64,000 nucleotides of DNA from Kutzneria kofuensis (GCF_014203355.1 NZ_JACHIR010000001.1:7752038-7816037), one strand, 5' to 3'; shown: positions 50,294 to 59,660, counted from the first letter of the stretch. Made by a program: numbers and translations. The notes: generated from the letters alone by a model not told the origin.

Positions 50294-51571
50294 ATGGCTG
50301 ACACGGCGGTGGACCGAAGGGCGCTGTGGCGCGCGTTCGCGGCGAGCCTGTCCGGGACCTCCCTGGAGTGGTACGACTTCGCGGCGTACTCGGTCGCCGC
50401 CGCGACCATCTTCGGCACGCTGTTCTTCCCCGGCGGCGACCCGCTGACCGCCACCATGCTGGCCTTCTCCACCTACGCCGTCGGCTACGTGGCCCGGCCG
50501 GTCGGCGGCCTGGTATTCGGCCGGTTGGGCGATGTCATCGGGCGCAAACGGGTGCTGGTCGGCACATTGCTGCTGACGGGCTTCGCCACCGTCCTCATCG
50601 GAGTGTTGCCGACCTACGCCGACATCGGCGGCACGGCGGCGATCCTCTTGGTGTGCCTGCGATTCGCTCAGGGAGTGGGCATCGGCGGCGAGTGGGGCGG
50701 CGCGGTGCTGCTGTCCAGCGAGTTCGGCGAGCCGGAGCGACGCGGCTTCTGGGCCTCGGCCGCGCAGGTCGGGCCGCCCGTGGGCAACCTGCTGGCCAAC
50801 GGGGTGCTGGCGATCCTCGGCGTCGCGTTGACGGAGCGGCAGTTCGAGTCGTGGGGCTGGCGGGTGGCGTTTCTGTTGTCCGCCTTGCTGATCGCGTTCG
50901 GGTTGTGGATCCGCGTGCGGCTGGAGGAGACGCCGATCTTCCGGGAACTCGCCGCCCGCGACGAGCGGCCGAGCGCGCCGGTCACGGAACTGTTCCGCCA
51001 CGAGTGGCGGGGCCTGCTCGCCGCCGTGCTGGTCCGGGTCTGCCCGGACGTCCACTACGCGCTGTTCACGGTGTTCGTGCTGACGTACATCCAGCAGCTG
51101 GGCATGCCCCGGGCGGTCGGCATGGCCGCGGTGCTGGTCGGTTCCGCGCTGCAGGTGGTGGCGATCCCCGCGTTCGGGGCACTGTCGGACCGGATCAACC
51201 GCCGCAAGGTGTACCTGGTGGCCACGATCGCCGCGGCGGTGTGGCCGCTGGTGTTCTTTCCTTCCATCGCCGGGAAATCCGTGCCGGCGGTGTTCCTCGG
51301 CGTCATCGTGGCGCTGGTGATCCACTCCGCGATGTACGGCCCGCAGGGCGCGTTCGTCGCCGAGCAGTTCTCGGTGCGGCTGCGCTACACCGGCAGCTCG
51401 CTGGCGTACACCCTCGCCGGCGTGGTCGGCGGCGCGCTCGCCCCGCTGCTGTTCACCGCCCTGCTCGCGTGGACCGGGAGCTGGCCGGCGCTGGCCGCGT
51501 ACGTCGCCGTCACGGCCGTGGTCACGATCATCGGGCTGGCCGTCGGGCGGAACCCATTACCTGACGCGTAA
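50294..51571 (+). CDS. MFS transporter, metabolite:H+ symporter type
   Basis: This 425-residue transporter has 12 hydrophobic segments. 'GTSLEWYDFAAYSVAAATIF' and 'GRLGDVIGRKRVLVGTLLLT' (the G-D-x-x-G-R-K loop) plus 'RFAQGVGIGGEWGGAVLLSS' mark the shikimate/proline-betaine (MHS) subgroup of organic-acid or osmolyte symporters. Start ATG 50294. It shares a divergent promoter with the DUF2848 gene. Confidence 0.9.
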   Translation: MADTAVDRRALWRAFAASLSGTSLEWYDFAAYSVAAATIFGTLFFPGGDPLTATMLAFSTYAVGYVARPVGGLVFGRLGDVIGRKRVLVGTLLLTGFATVLIGVLPTYADIGGTAAILLVCLRFAQGVGIGGEWGGAVLLSSEFGEPERRGFWASAAQVGPPVGNLLANGVLAILGVALTERQFESWGWRVAFLLSALLIAFGLWIRVRLEETPIFRELAARDERPSAPVTELFRHEWRGLLAAVLVRVCPDVHYALFTVFVLTYIQQLGMPRAVGMAAVLVGSALQVVAIPAFGALSDRINRRKVYLVATIAAAVWPLVFFPSIAGKSVPAVFLGVIVALVIHSAMYGPQGAFVAEQFSVRLRYTGSSLAYTLAGVVGGALAPLLFTALLAWTGSWPALAAYVAVTAVVTIIGLAVGRNPLPDA

Positions 51572-51636
51572 TCGCCAAACCTCCCGTCCCCCAGCAGGAT
51601 TGCTCTCGTCACCGAGAGAAACCCGAGGGGGACGAG

Positions 51637-52455
51637 ATGCCTCACCTGAACGCCAACGGCACCCAGCTCTTCTACCGCGACTGGGGCGCCGGCCGGCCGG
51701 TCGTGTTCGTCACGAGCTGGGCGCTGAGCAGCATCATGTGGCAGTACCAGATGCAGCACCTGGCCGAGAACGGGTTCCGCGCCATCGGCTACGACCGGCG
51801 CGGGCACGGCCGGTCGGACGACCCCGGCACGGGCTACGACTTCGACACGCTGGCCGACGACCTGGCCGCCCTGATCGAGCACCTCGACCTCACCGAGGTC
51901 ACGCTCGTCGGACACTCGATGGGCGGCGGCGAGATCGTGCGCTACCTGACCCGGCACGGCGAGGGCCGCGTCGCCAAGATCGTGCTGGTCGGCTCGACCG
52001 TGCCGTGCCTGCGCCAGCTGCCCGACAACCCCAACGGCGTGCCGGTGGCGGCGAGCGAGCAGCTGCTGGCCCGGATGCGGACCGACCTCGGCGGCTGGAT
52101 CGACGAGAACGCGGCGCCGTTCTTCGGCGACGGCCTGCCCGGCTGCGAGCTGCCGCAGGCCACCAAGGACTGGGCCATCCGGGACTGCATGGGCGTCAGC
52201 CTGAACGCCGCGATCGCCTGCACGGCGACGAACATGGCCGCCGACTTCCGGCCCGAGCTGGCCAAGATCACCGTGCCGGCGCTGGTCGTGCACGGCGACC
52301 ACGACGCCTCGGCCCCGCTCGACCTGTGCGGCCGGACCACCGCGGAGTTGATCGCCGACGCCGAGCTGAGGGTGTACACCGACGCGGCGCACGCCCTGTA
52401 CCTCACGCACACCGAGCGCCTCAACAGCGACCTGCTGGAGTTCGCCCGGAAATGA
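51637..52455 (+). CDS. Alpha/beta hydrolase (non-heme haloperoxidase-like)
   Basis: This 272-residue hydrolase has an N-terminal 'NANGTQLFYRDWGAGRPVVF', 'GYDRRGHGRSDDP', nucleophile elbow GHSMGGGE (catalytic Ser), the late Asp in 'LVVHGDHDASAP' and His in 'YTDAAHALYLTH'. It resembles perhydrolase/haloperoxidase-type esterases. The ATG at 51637 has GAGGGGG upstream. It is monocistronic. Confidence 0.9.
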   Translation: MPHLNANGTQLFYRDWGAGRPVVFVTSWALSSIMWQYQMQHLAENGFRAIGYDRRGHGRSDDPGTGYDFDTLADDLAALIEHLDLTEVTLVGHSMGGGEIVRYLTRHGEGRVAKIVLVGSTVPCLRQLPDNPNGVPVAASEQLLARMRTDLGGWIDENAAPFFGDGLPGCELPQATKDWAIRDCMGVSLNAAIACTATNMAADFRPELAKITVPALVVHGDHDASAPLDLCGRTTAELIADAELRVYTDAAHALYLTHTERLNSDLLEFARK

Positions 52456-52510
52456 GCGGCGCCCCGAGGAGAAATCGGGCCCTCTTGACATGTCCTGGAC
52501 AATGAAAAAT

Positions 52511-52544
52511 CGGCGTGCCTCCACGAAGACGTGGAAGACCGCCG
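52511..52544 (+). promoter_or_regulatory. Two-tier hairpin in the leader of the HelR-like gene
   Basis: CGGCG (52511-52515) pairs with CGCCG (52540-52544), and inside it TCCACG (52520-52525) pairs with CGTGGA (52530-52535) around an AAGA loop. A TTGACA (52485-52490) lies upstream but has no clear -10. The structure may regulate the ATPase gene or end the preceding transcript. The known rifamycin-associated element is not seen. Confidence 0.35.
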
Positions 52545-52578
52545 AATGTAATTTCAGTTTAGGCACTGTGAGGGGCTC

Positions 52579-54756
52579 GTGTCAACTCAGGGGTACGAGG
52601 ACGAATTGCGGTCCGAGAGGGAGTACGTGGCCGGCCTCTACGGGCGGCTGGATGCCGAGCGCGCGCGGGTGAAGGCCCGGCACCGGGCGGCGCTGCGGGG
52701 GACCGGCGGCACGCCGCTGGAACGGGACGACGAGGTGCGGTCGCTCGGCCGGGAGGCCAAACGGCTGGACGTGGCCGACAACGGGCTGTGTTTCGGTCGA
52801 TTGGACACCCTTTCGGGCGACCGCCTGTACATCGGCCGGATCGGTTTGTTCGACGAGCAGGACGATTACCGCCCGGTGCTCATGGACTGGCGGGCCCCGG
52901 CGTCGCGGCCGTTCTACACCGCCACCGGCGCGAATCCGGAGGACATGCGTCGCCGCCGCCAGTTCCACACCCGCGGGCGCCAGGTGGTCGAGTTCACCGA
53001 CGAGGTGCTCGGCCGCCCCGGGGACGACGAGCGCGGTGACGCGGCCCTGCTCGCGGCGGTCAACGCGCCGCGCGGCGAGGGCATGCGGGACATCGTCGCG
53101 ACCATCCAGGCCGAGCAGGACGAGATCATCCGCCTCGACCACCCGGGAGTGCTGGTGATCGAGGGTGGCCCCGGCACCGGCAAGACCGTGGTGGCGCTGC
53201 ACCGCGTCGCGTACCTGCTCTACACGCAGCGGGAGCGGATGGAGCGGCACGGGGTGCTGGTGGTCGGCCCCAACCCGGCGTTCCTGAACCACATCAGCCG
53301 CGTCCTGCCGTCGCTGGGCGAGTCCGACGTGGTGTTCGTGACCCCCGGCGACTACGTGCCCGGCCTGCACGTCACGGCCGAGGACACGCCGGAGGCCGCG
53401 CGGCTCAAGGGCTCCCTCAAGATCCTGGACGTGCTCAGGGCGGCGGTCGCCGACCGGCAGCGGCTGCCCGAGGAGCCGATCCCGATCGAGCTGTCCGGCA
53501 TCACCGTGCGGATCGACGTGCCGACCGTGGAGTGGGCCATCGAGGAGGCGCGCGCCAGCGACCGGCCGCACAACGAGGCCCGCGAGGTGTTCACCGAGAT
53601 CGTCACGTACGTGCTGACCGAGCGGGCGATCGGCCGGCTGTGCAAGGGCTGGCTGACCCCCGACGACAAGGAGGAGTGGGAGAGCCAGCGGGCGCACCTG
53701 TGCAAGCAGCTCGCCGAGGACGACCGGTTCGCCGCCGCGCTCGACGAGCTCTGGCCCACGCTGACCCCGCAGACCCTGCTCGCGCCGCTGTACGAGTCCC
53801 CGGAGCGGCTGCGGGCGGCCGGCGCGGACCCGGCGCTGTTCCGCGCCGACGGGGCCGCGTGGACGGTGTCGGACGTGCCGCTGCTGGACGAGCTCGTCGA
53901 CCTGCTGGGCCGGGACAAGGCCGCCGACCGGGCGGCCGAGCTGGCCGCGGCGCGGGAGCGGCGGGAGGCGGCCGAGTACGCCGAGGGCGTGATGGGGATG
54001 CTGGAGCTGGACCGGGAGGAGATCGACGACGAGTTCTCGCTGCTGGCCCGGGACGTGGTCAACTCCGTGCAGCTGGCCGAGCGCCAGGGCGAGCGCGACA
54101 CCCGGGACCTGGCCGAGCGGGCCGCCGAGGACCGGGACTGGACCTACCGGCACGTGGTGGTGGACGAGGCCCAGGAACTGTCCGAAATGGACTGGCGGGT
54201 GCTGATGCGGCGCTGCCCCAACCGGTCGTTCACGATCGTCGGCGACCTCGCGCAGCGCCGGTCGGTGGCGGGGGCGCGGTCGTGGGGCGCGGTGCTGACG
54301 CCGTACGCGGCCGACCGCTGGGTCTACCGGTCGCTGACCGTCAACTACCGGACACCGGCGGAGATCATGGCCGTCGCCGCCGCGCTGCTGGCCGAGTTCG
54401 CGCCGGGTGTGACGCCGCCGGAGTCGGTCCGCGCATCCGGCGTGCGACCGTGGTCCCGGAAGGTCACCGCGGACGAACTTCCCGCCGCCATCGAGGAATT
54501 CGTCCGGGACGAGGCCGGCCGCGAGGGCACCGGCGTCGTCATCGGGCCGCCCGGCGTGCCGGGTGCGGTGCCGCCGTCGGAGACCAAGGGCCTGGAGTTC
54601 GACGCCGTGCTGGTCGTGGACCCGGACAAGATCCTCGAGGACGGCCCGCGTGGGGCGGCCGAGCTGTACGTCGCCCTGACCCGGGCCACGCAGCGGTTGG
54701 GAGTCCTGCACCGGGGAGCGCTGCCGAAGGCGCTGTCGGACCTCGTCGAACGGTAG
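52579..54756 (+). CDS. helR: HelD/HelR-like RNA polymerase-associated ATPase
   Basis: This 725-residue superfamily-1 helicase-like ATPase has an N-terminal coiled coil (about 1-70), Walker A 'EGGPGTGKTVVALHRVAYLL' (about residues 195-214), a large insertion, motif II 'HVVVDEAQELSEMDWRVLMR', motif III GDLAQRRS and late motifs 'TVNYRTPAEIMAVAAALLAE' and ETKGLEFDAV. Actinobacterial HelD/HelR removes stalled or rifamycin-bound RNA polymerase from DNA. The HelR assignment over generic HelD is tentative. The GTG at 52579 is used. Confidence 0.87.
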   Translation: MSTQGYEDELRSEREYVAGLYGRLDAERARVKARHRAALRGTGGTPLERDDEVRSLGREAKRLDVADNGLCFGRLDTLSGDRLYIGRIGLFDEQDDYRPVLMDWRAPASRPFYTATGANPEDMRRRRQFHTRGRQVVEFTDEVLGRPGDDERGDAALLAAVNAPRGEGMRDIVATIQAEQDEIIRLDHPGVLVIEGGPGTGKTVVALHRVAYLLYTQRERMERHGVLVVGPNPAFLNHISRVLPSLGESDVVFVTPGDYVPGLHVTAEDTPEAARLKGSLKILDVLRAAVADRQRLPEEPIPIELSGITVRIDVPTVEWAIEEARASDRPHNEAREVFTEIVTYVLTERAIGRLCKGWLTPDDKEEWESQRAHLCKQLAEDDRFAAALDELWPTLTPQTLLAPLYESPERLRAAGADPALFRADGAAWTVSDVPLLDELVDLLGRDKAADRAAELAAARERREAAEYAEGVMGMLELDREEIDDEFSLLARDVVNSVQLAERQGERDTRDLAERAAEDRDWTYRHVVVDEAQELSEMDWRVLMRRCPNRSFTIVGDLAQRRSVAGARSWGAVLTPYAADRWVYRSLTVNYRTPAEIMAVAAALLAEFAPGVTPPESVRASGVRPWSRKVTADELPAAIEEFVRDEAGREGTGVVIGPPGVPGAVPPSETKGLEFDAVLVVDPDKILEDGPRGAAELYVALTRATQRLGVLHRGALPKALSDLVER

Positions 54757-54777
54757 AACCGGGCGGAAAGTCAGACA

Positions 54778-54803
54778 GGCTCGGCGCACAGATTCGCCGA
54801 GCC
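54778..54803 (+). terminator. Terminator after the HelR-like gene
   Basis: A perfect 9-bp stem GGCTCGGCG / CGCCGAGCC with an 8-base loop is followed by a pyrimidine-rich stretch (cgtcttcccctcttcggtttt). It lies 22 bases after the stop. Confidence 0.7.
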
Positions 54804-54910
54804 CGTCTTCCCCTCTTCGGTTTTCTCTCCCCCCGTGGGCGTTTCCCGGTTCCGTCTCCCCCGCGAACCGCTCTCCGTCCCCTCCCAACGATGCGACATA
54901 CTCGCTGCCG

Positions 54911-56038
54911 ATGGTGTCGGGTGAACACCCCACAAGGGGCTCGGTCGAGGGACAGCTGACGCGCGCCGCGCTGCGCATCCTGGCGGTGGCGCGGCTGGTG
55001 GTCGCGCTGGTCGGGGGCCTGTTGGGGGTCATGTCGGCGCCCGCGGGGCACGAGTTGCGCACCGCCGTGATCGTGATCACCGTCTCGGTGTGGAGCCTGC
55101 TGTACGCGAGATGGTTGTGGCAAGGGCCGCCGCCGGGGCTGGCCTGGGCGGACGTGGCCGTGCTCGGGGCGACGGGGCTGCTCCAGCCCTGGACGGTGCC
55201 GCCGGAGTCGGTGGGCAACGGCCAGGGCTGGGTGATCACGCTGGTGTCGGTGGCGGTCGTGTTCCACCAGTGGCACACGAAGCCGGTGCCGGGGCTGGCG
55301 TCGTCGCTGATGGCGACGGCGGCGTTCCTGGTCGGGGCGTGGTGGACCACCCCGGAGATGTGGGTCGGCGCGGCGGCGATCGGCGCGTTCACCCCCGTGC
55401 AGGCGATCCTGTCGCGGGTGCTGGTCACCCTGCTGGTGCAAGCGGCGCGTGCTGCCGACGCGCAGGAAGCCCGGGCGGAAGCCGCGCGGCGCGAGGCGGC
55501 CGTGGCGGAGGCCGTCCGTGCGGACGAACGGGCGCACGTCGCGATGCTGCACGACACGGCGGCCACGACGTTGCTGATGGTGGGGCTGGGTGAGGTGGGC
55601 TCGCATCAGCAGTGGGTACGGGAGCAGGCGCGGCGAGACCTGGCGGCGCTGGCCGGCGAGACGGAGGTCGCCGAGGGCGACGCGCTGCCGGCCCTGCTGG
55701 AGGTGATCAACGCCAGCCGGGTGCGGGTCGACCTGACCGCGCCGGACGCGTTGCCGGTGTCGCCGGAGATCGCGACGGCCGTCCGGGGCGCATTGCGGGA
55801 GGCGCTGAACAACGTGGCCCGGCACTCCGGTGAGACGACGGCGACGGTGACCGTCGCGGACGGATCGGTGGTGATTGCCGACCGTGGCACCGGTTTCCGG
55901 CCCGAGAACGTTTCCGATCGGCGGCGTGGCGTGGCGAACTCGATCGTCGAGCGGCTGGCCGCGGCCGGGGGCCGGGCCGTGATCACGTCCGCGCCGGGCG
56001 AGGGCACCACCGTGCGGCTGGAGTGGGACCGTGGCTGA
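54911..56038 (+). CDS. Sensor histidine kinase
   Basis: This 375-residue kinase has an N-terminal set of about five membrane helices (about 20-170), a coiled linker (EAARREAAVAEAVRADER), an H-box 'AHVAMLHDTAATTLLMVGLG' with likely phospho-His, an N-box 'ALREALNNVARHSGETTATV' and G-box 'IADRGTGFRPENVSDRRRGV' and 'SAPGEGTTVRLEW'. It belongs to the HisKA_3-like (NarL-coupled) group. It is the first gene of a three-gene operon ending in a LuxR-type response regulator. Confidence 0.88.
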   Translation: MVSGEHPTRGSVEGQLTRAALRILAVARLVVALVGGLLGVMSAPAGHELRTAVIVITVSVWSLLYARWLWQGPPPGLAWADVAVLGATGLLQPWTVPPESVGNGQGWVITLVSVAVVFHQWHTKPVPGLASSLMATAAFLVGAWWTTPEMWVGAAAIGAFTPVQAILSRVLVTLLVQAARAADAQEARAEAARREAAVAEAVRADERAHVAMLHDTAATTLLMVGLGEVGSHQQWVREQARRDLAALAGETEVAEGDALPALLEVINASRVRVDLTAPDALPVSPEIATAVRGALREALNNVARHSGETTATVTVADGSVVIADRGTGFRPENVSDRRRGVANSIVERLAAAGGRAVITSAPGEGTTVRLEWDRG

Positions 56039-57128
56039 CGCCCGCGCCACCATGGCGCGTCTGCGAGGACGGCTCAGGATCGCGATCCTGATCATCGCCG
56101 GCGTCGACCTCCTGGCCCTCGACCTGCCGGCGCTGCTCACGCACCTGGACGTCTACCTGGTCGTCTGGCCGGTCGTCGCCGGCTATCTCACGCTGATCGC
56201 GGTGCTGGCGACCGAAGGCGTGCTGATCATGCGTGGCTGGTCCTGGGGCGGCTGGCGGTGGCCGGTGCTCGGGCTGACGCTGGCGGTTTCCGTGCTGGTC
56301 AACGCCCTGCTACCGGTCGCCGAGGTGCCCGGCTACGCGAACTGGGCGATCGACGGCATCGGCTGGGTGGCCGTCGTGCTGCTGTTCGACCAGCACCTGG
56401 CGGTGCTGCTGGCCGCGCTCGCCGCGCACTTCGCGACCAACTTCGTGCACCTCGGGCTCGGCGACGACTTCACCCCGCTGGCGCTGATCAACGTCGGCAC
56501 CGACGTCGTGACGATCGGCGCGTTCCAGGTCACCGCCGGCGCCGCGACCTGGATGCTCCGGTACGCCGCGACCAGCGCCGCCCGGGCGACCGAGGCCGAG
56601 GAGGCCGTGCGGGAGGCCGAGATGATCGCGGCCCGGCTGCACGAGGACCGCCGCCGGCGCTCGCACGACCTCGACGCCGAGGTCCGGCCGCTGCTCACCG
56701 GGCTGGCCGACGGCGAGCTCGACCCGACCGCCGACCAGACCCGGCGCGAGTGCGCGATCGCGGCCGCACGGATGCGGCGGCTGTTCGCCGAGGGCGACGA
56801 CGTCGACGACCGGCTGCTGCACGAGCTCAAGGCGTGCGTGGACGTCGCCGAGCGGCGCGGGGTGCTGGTCGACCTGGCGACCCAGGGGAGCTGGCCCGGC
56901 CTGCCGCGCGAGGTGCGGCGGGGGCTGACCGAGGCGCCGGTGCGGGTCCTGAGCACCGCACGCAACTGGGCGCGGGTTACGGTTCTGGGCACCGATTCTT
57001 CAGTGTCGGTCAGCGTGGTCGCCGACGGCGACGCGGCGGGCATCCCGGCCGAGGCCGACGGCGCTGTGATGATCACCACCGTGGAGGACGAGGACCGCCT
57101 GTGGGTGAAAGCGACGTGGCAGAGCTGA
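56031..57128 (+). CDS. Histidine-kinase-like membrane protein lacking a clear ATPase domain
   Basis: This 365-residue protein has four to five membrane helices (about 17-165) and a coiled linker (ATEAEEAVREAEMIAARLHE) with the H-box-like 'RRRRSHDLDAEVRPLLTGLA'. The C-terminal part has no N-box Asn or G-box and reads 'LTEAPVRVLSTARNWARVTV', a degenerate remnant. It overlaps the true kinase gene by 8 bases and the regulator gene by about 13. It may act as a sensing partner or modulator of the kinase. Confidence 0.75.
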   Translation: MADARATMARLRGRLRIAILIIAGVDLLALDLPALLTHLDVYLVVWPVVAGYLTLIAVLATEGVLIMRGWSWGGWRWPVLGLTLAVSVLVNALLPVAEVPGYANWAIDGIGWVAVVLLFDQHLAVLLAALAAHFATNFVHLGLGDDFTPLALINVGTDVVTIGAFQVTAGAATWMLRYAATSAARATEAEEAVREAEMIAARLHEDRRRRSHDLDAEVRPLLTGLADGELDPTADQTRRECAIAAARMRRLFAEGDDVDDRLLHELKACVDVAERRGVLVDLATQGSWPGLPREVRRGLTEAPVRVLSTARNWARVTVLGTDSSVSVSVVADGDAAGIPAEADGAVMITTVEDEDRLWVKATWQS

Positions 57129-57769
57129 TTACCGCCGTGATCATCGACGACCACCCGGCGATCACGGCGGGCGTGCGGGCGTGGTGCGCCGCCGCGACAC
57201 CGCCGGTGCGGTTGATCGACGCCGACGGCAAGATCGGCCGCGCCTGGACCGAGCCCGGCGCGTCGGCGCAGGTGGTGATCTTCGACCTGCAGTTGGGCGG
57301 GCCGCCGGCGTTCCGCGAGCTGGAGCGGCTGGTCGACGCCGGCCGGCAGGTGATCGTCTACTCCCAGCGCTCCGACCGCGACACCGTGCTCACCTGCCTC
57401 GACCTCGGCGTCTTCACGTACCTCACCAAGGCCGAGGGGCCGGATCACCTCATCCCGGCCATCCGGGCCGGCGCCGAGAACCTGCCCTACACGTCGCCGT
57501 CGCTGGGCGGCGCGATCAGCACCGACCGCCGCCCCAGCCGGCCTCAGCTGTCCGAACGCGAGATGGAGACGCTGGTCGCGTGGTTCGAGTCCGACTCGAA
57601 GCGGCTGGTCGCCGGCAAGCTCGGCGTCTCCATCAAGACCGTCGAGACCTACATCGACCGGGTGCGGATCAAGTACGCCAACACCGGACGGCCGGCGCGG
57701 ACCAAGGCCGCGCTGGTGGAGCGGGCGATCCAGGACGGCCTGATCGCCATGGAGGACCTCACCGGCTAG
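57116..57769 (+). CDS. LuxR-family response regulator
   Basis: This 217-residue regulator has a receiver domain ('AVIIDDHPAITAGVRAWCAA', phospho-Asp in 'VVIFDLQLGGP', Ser in 'VIVYSQRSDRD', Lys in TYLTKAEG) and a C-terminal HTH ('LSEREMETLVAWFESDSKRL', then VAGKLGVSIKTVETYIDRVR). The first helix is a bit unusual for NarL. The GTG at 57116 is chosen; GTG 57101 is possible. It should be phosphorylated by the kinase encoded at 54911. Confidence 0.85.
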   Translation: MAELITAVIIDDHPAITAGVRAWCAAATPPVRLIDADGKIGRAWTEPGASAQVVIFDLQLGGPPAFRELERLVDAGRQVIVYSQRSDRDTVLTCLDLGVFTYLTKAEGPDHLIPAIRAGAENLPYTSPSLGGAISTDRRPSRPQLSEREMETLVAWFESDSKRLVAGKLGVSIKTVETYIDRVRIKYANTGRPARTKAALVERAIQDGLIAMEDLTG

Positions 57770-57773
57770 ACCC

Positions 57774-58154
57774 TCACCGGGCGACCCGGCGGCGCGGCAG
57801 CGCCTTCGCCACCTTCGCGAACGGCAGCCCGTCGGCCAGCTCCTCCGGCGCGCTCAACCGCCACGCCTCGTACACCAGCTCCGCGAGCTCGTCGGCGTCG
57901 ATGCCGTCGAGGTAGACCACGACCCAGCCGAAGCCGCCCGAGGTGTACTGCTCCTCGAACACCTCGGGGCGTTCCGACACCAGCGCCTGCTGCTCGGTGA
58001 TCGTCTGCTTCAGGCCGACGGTCTCGGTCCGCGGCCAGTAGTAGCCGAACCGCTTGCCCCGCACGCTGAACGACGTCCAGTCGTGCGCCTGCGAGCTCTC
58101 CACCTCGGCGAGCGCGTTCACGACCCGGTGGAACACGGCGCTGCTGACTCCCAT
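57774..58154 (-). CDS. MmcQ/YjbR-family protein
   Basis: This 126-residue protein has 'SSAVFHRVVNALAEVESSQA', 'SFSVRGKRFGYYWPRTETVG' and a C-terminal 'GFGWVVVYLDGIDADELAEL' followed by VYEAWRLSAP, typical of YjbR-like small proteins with a CyaY-like fold; some bind DNA or nucleotides. Start ATG 58154. It is convergent with the response regulator gene (4 bases apart). Confidence 0.85.
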   Translation of the reverse strand: MGVSSAVFHRVVNALAEVESSQAHDWTSFSVRGKRFGYYWPRTETVGLKQTITEQQALVSERPEVFEEQYTSGGFGWVVVYLDGIDADELAELVYEAWRLSAPEELADGLPFAKVAKALPRRRVAR

Positions 58155-58286
58155 TCGCCGGAGTCTACGCAGGGGGTCTGACACATCGCCGCCGCGACGA
58201 TGCCCTTGTGGGCAACGTACCGTCACGGCTCGCGTGCAGTGCGTAAGGTGGTGGTACCGCCGTCGCATCCGTTGGGGGACAACACC

Positions 58287-59660
58287 ATGTCGGCAGCAGA
58301 CGTCTTCAACCGGCTCAGTGACCCGAATCCGCCGACGGACACGCCCGTCCTGTTCGGCCGAGCCGTGGTGATGGGCGGCAGCGTGGCCGGGCTGATGGCG
58401 GCCCGGGTGCTCGCCGACCACGCCGAGCAGGTGATCGTCGTCGAGCGGGACGACCCCGGCACGAGCACCGCGCCGCGTCCCGGCGTGCCGCAGAGCAGCC
58501 AGATCCACGCGCTATTGCCCAGCGGCCTCATCCAGCTGGAGCGGTTCTTCCCCGGGTTCACCGAGCAGGCGGTCGCCGCGGGCGCGCGCCCGCAGCCGCC
58601 GTCGACCATCCGCCGCTACGTGGACGGCCAACTGCGGGCCAGCGACTTCGACACCGCGATGCTCGGCGGCAGCCGGCCGTTCATCGAGGCCCGCATCCGC
58701 GAGCACACGCTCGCCCGGCCCAACGTGAAGACGATCGTCGGGCGGGCCACCGGCGTGGAGTTCGACGGCGAGGCCGCGACGGGCGTGCGGGTCGAGGCCG
58801 ACGGCGCGGAAACCGTGGAGCGCGCCGACTTCGTGGTGGATGCGATGGGCCGCTCCAGCCGGCTGAGCGACTGGCTGGAACAGGCCGGCTGGCAGCGGCC
58901 GCCGATGCAGCGCATGACCGTGGACCTGAACTACGCCTGCGCGGTCTTCCGGCGTGACGACGAGCCGGACCACACCATCGTGCTCAGCGTCCGCTCGCCG
59001 CAGCTGTCGCCGGACGTGTCCGGCGCCGCGGTCTGCCAGATCGAGGAGAACCGGTGGCTGGTGCTGGTGGCCGGCTACGCCGAACACCGGCCCGCCCAGA
59101 CCACCGAGGACCTGATCCGGTTCTGTCGCACCGAACTCTCGGACGAGTTCGTCCACGCCGTCGCCAACGAGGTCGTCGACGACGTGCGCACGTATCGGCA
59201 TCCCGACAGCCGGCGCCGCGACTTCCACCGGCTCAGGCGGATGCCCGCGCGGCTGGTCGCCGTCGGCGACGCCGTCGCCTCGTTCAACCCCATCTACGGG
59301 CAGGGCATGACGTCCGGGACGCTGCACGCCTCGTGCCTCTCGGATTTCCTGCGCTCCCGGCCGGATCTGTCCCGGCCGGCGCGGGGATTCTTCGCGTTGC
59401 AGAAGGTGGTAGTGGACGCAGCGTGGTCCACGTCGACCGGGGCCGACCTGCAGCTGCCGCACGTCGACGGGCCGTATCCGCGCTTCTACCGGATCCGCCG
59501 CTGGCTGGACAACCAGGTGGCCGCCGCGACGCTGCACGATGCCGCCATGAACCGCCTGTTCGACGAGGTCACCTTCATGCTCAGGCACCCTCGTGAGCTG
59601 ACCAGGCCGAGCGTGCGGCTGCGGGCGATCCTGCTGAACCGAAGGGCCAAGAAGGGGTGA
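58287..59660 (+). CDS. FAD-dependent oxidoreductase (geranylgeranyl reductase/epoxidase-like)
   Basis: This 457-residue flavoprotein has the N-terminal 'AVVMGGSVAGLMAARVLADH' (variant GxGxxG), 'FVVDAMGRSSRLSDWLEQAG' (DG motif) and the FAD loop 'AVGDAVASFNPIYGQGMTSG'. It resembles the group A monooxygenase/ggr-like subgroup found in actinomycete secondary metabolism. The ATG at 58287 has GGGGGAC upstream. It is followed by a GNAT gene with a 4-base overlap, so the two are co-translated. Confidence 0.87.
   Translation: MSAADVFNRLSDPNPPTDTPVLFGRAVVMGGSVAGLMAARVLADHAEQVIVVERDDPGTSTAPRPGVPQSSQIHALLPSGLIQLERFFPGFTEQAVAAGARPQPPSTIRRYVDGQLRASDFDTAMLGGSRPFIEARIREHTLARPNVKTIVGRATGVEFDGEAATGVRVEADGAETVERADFVVDAMGRSSRLSDWLEQAGWQRPPMQRMTVDLNYACAVFRRDDEPDHTIVLSVRSPQLSPDVSGAAVCQIEENRWLVLVAGYAEHRPAQTTEDLIRFCRTELSDEFVHAVANEVVDDVRTYRHPDSRRRDFHRLRRMPARLVAVGDAVASFNPIYGQGMTSGTLHASCLSDFLRSRPDLSRPARGFFALQKVVVDAAWSTSTGADLQLPHVDGPYPRFYRIRRWLDNQVAAATLHDAAMNRLFDEVTFMLRHPRELTRPSVRLRAILLNRRAKKG

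Noticed and set aside
52485-52579. Rifamycin-associated element upstream of the HelR-like gene
   Set aside because: The GGGGCTTGCGGCAAG-type inverted repeat I would expect is not in the 120 bases before the start.
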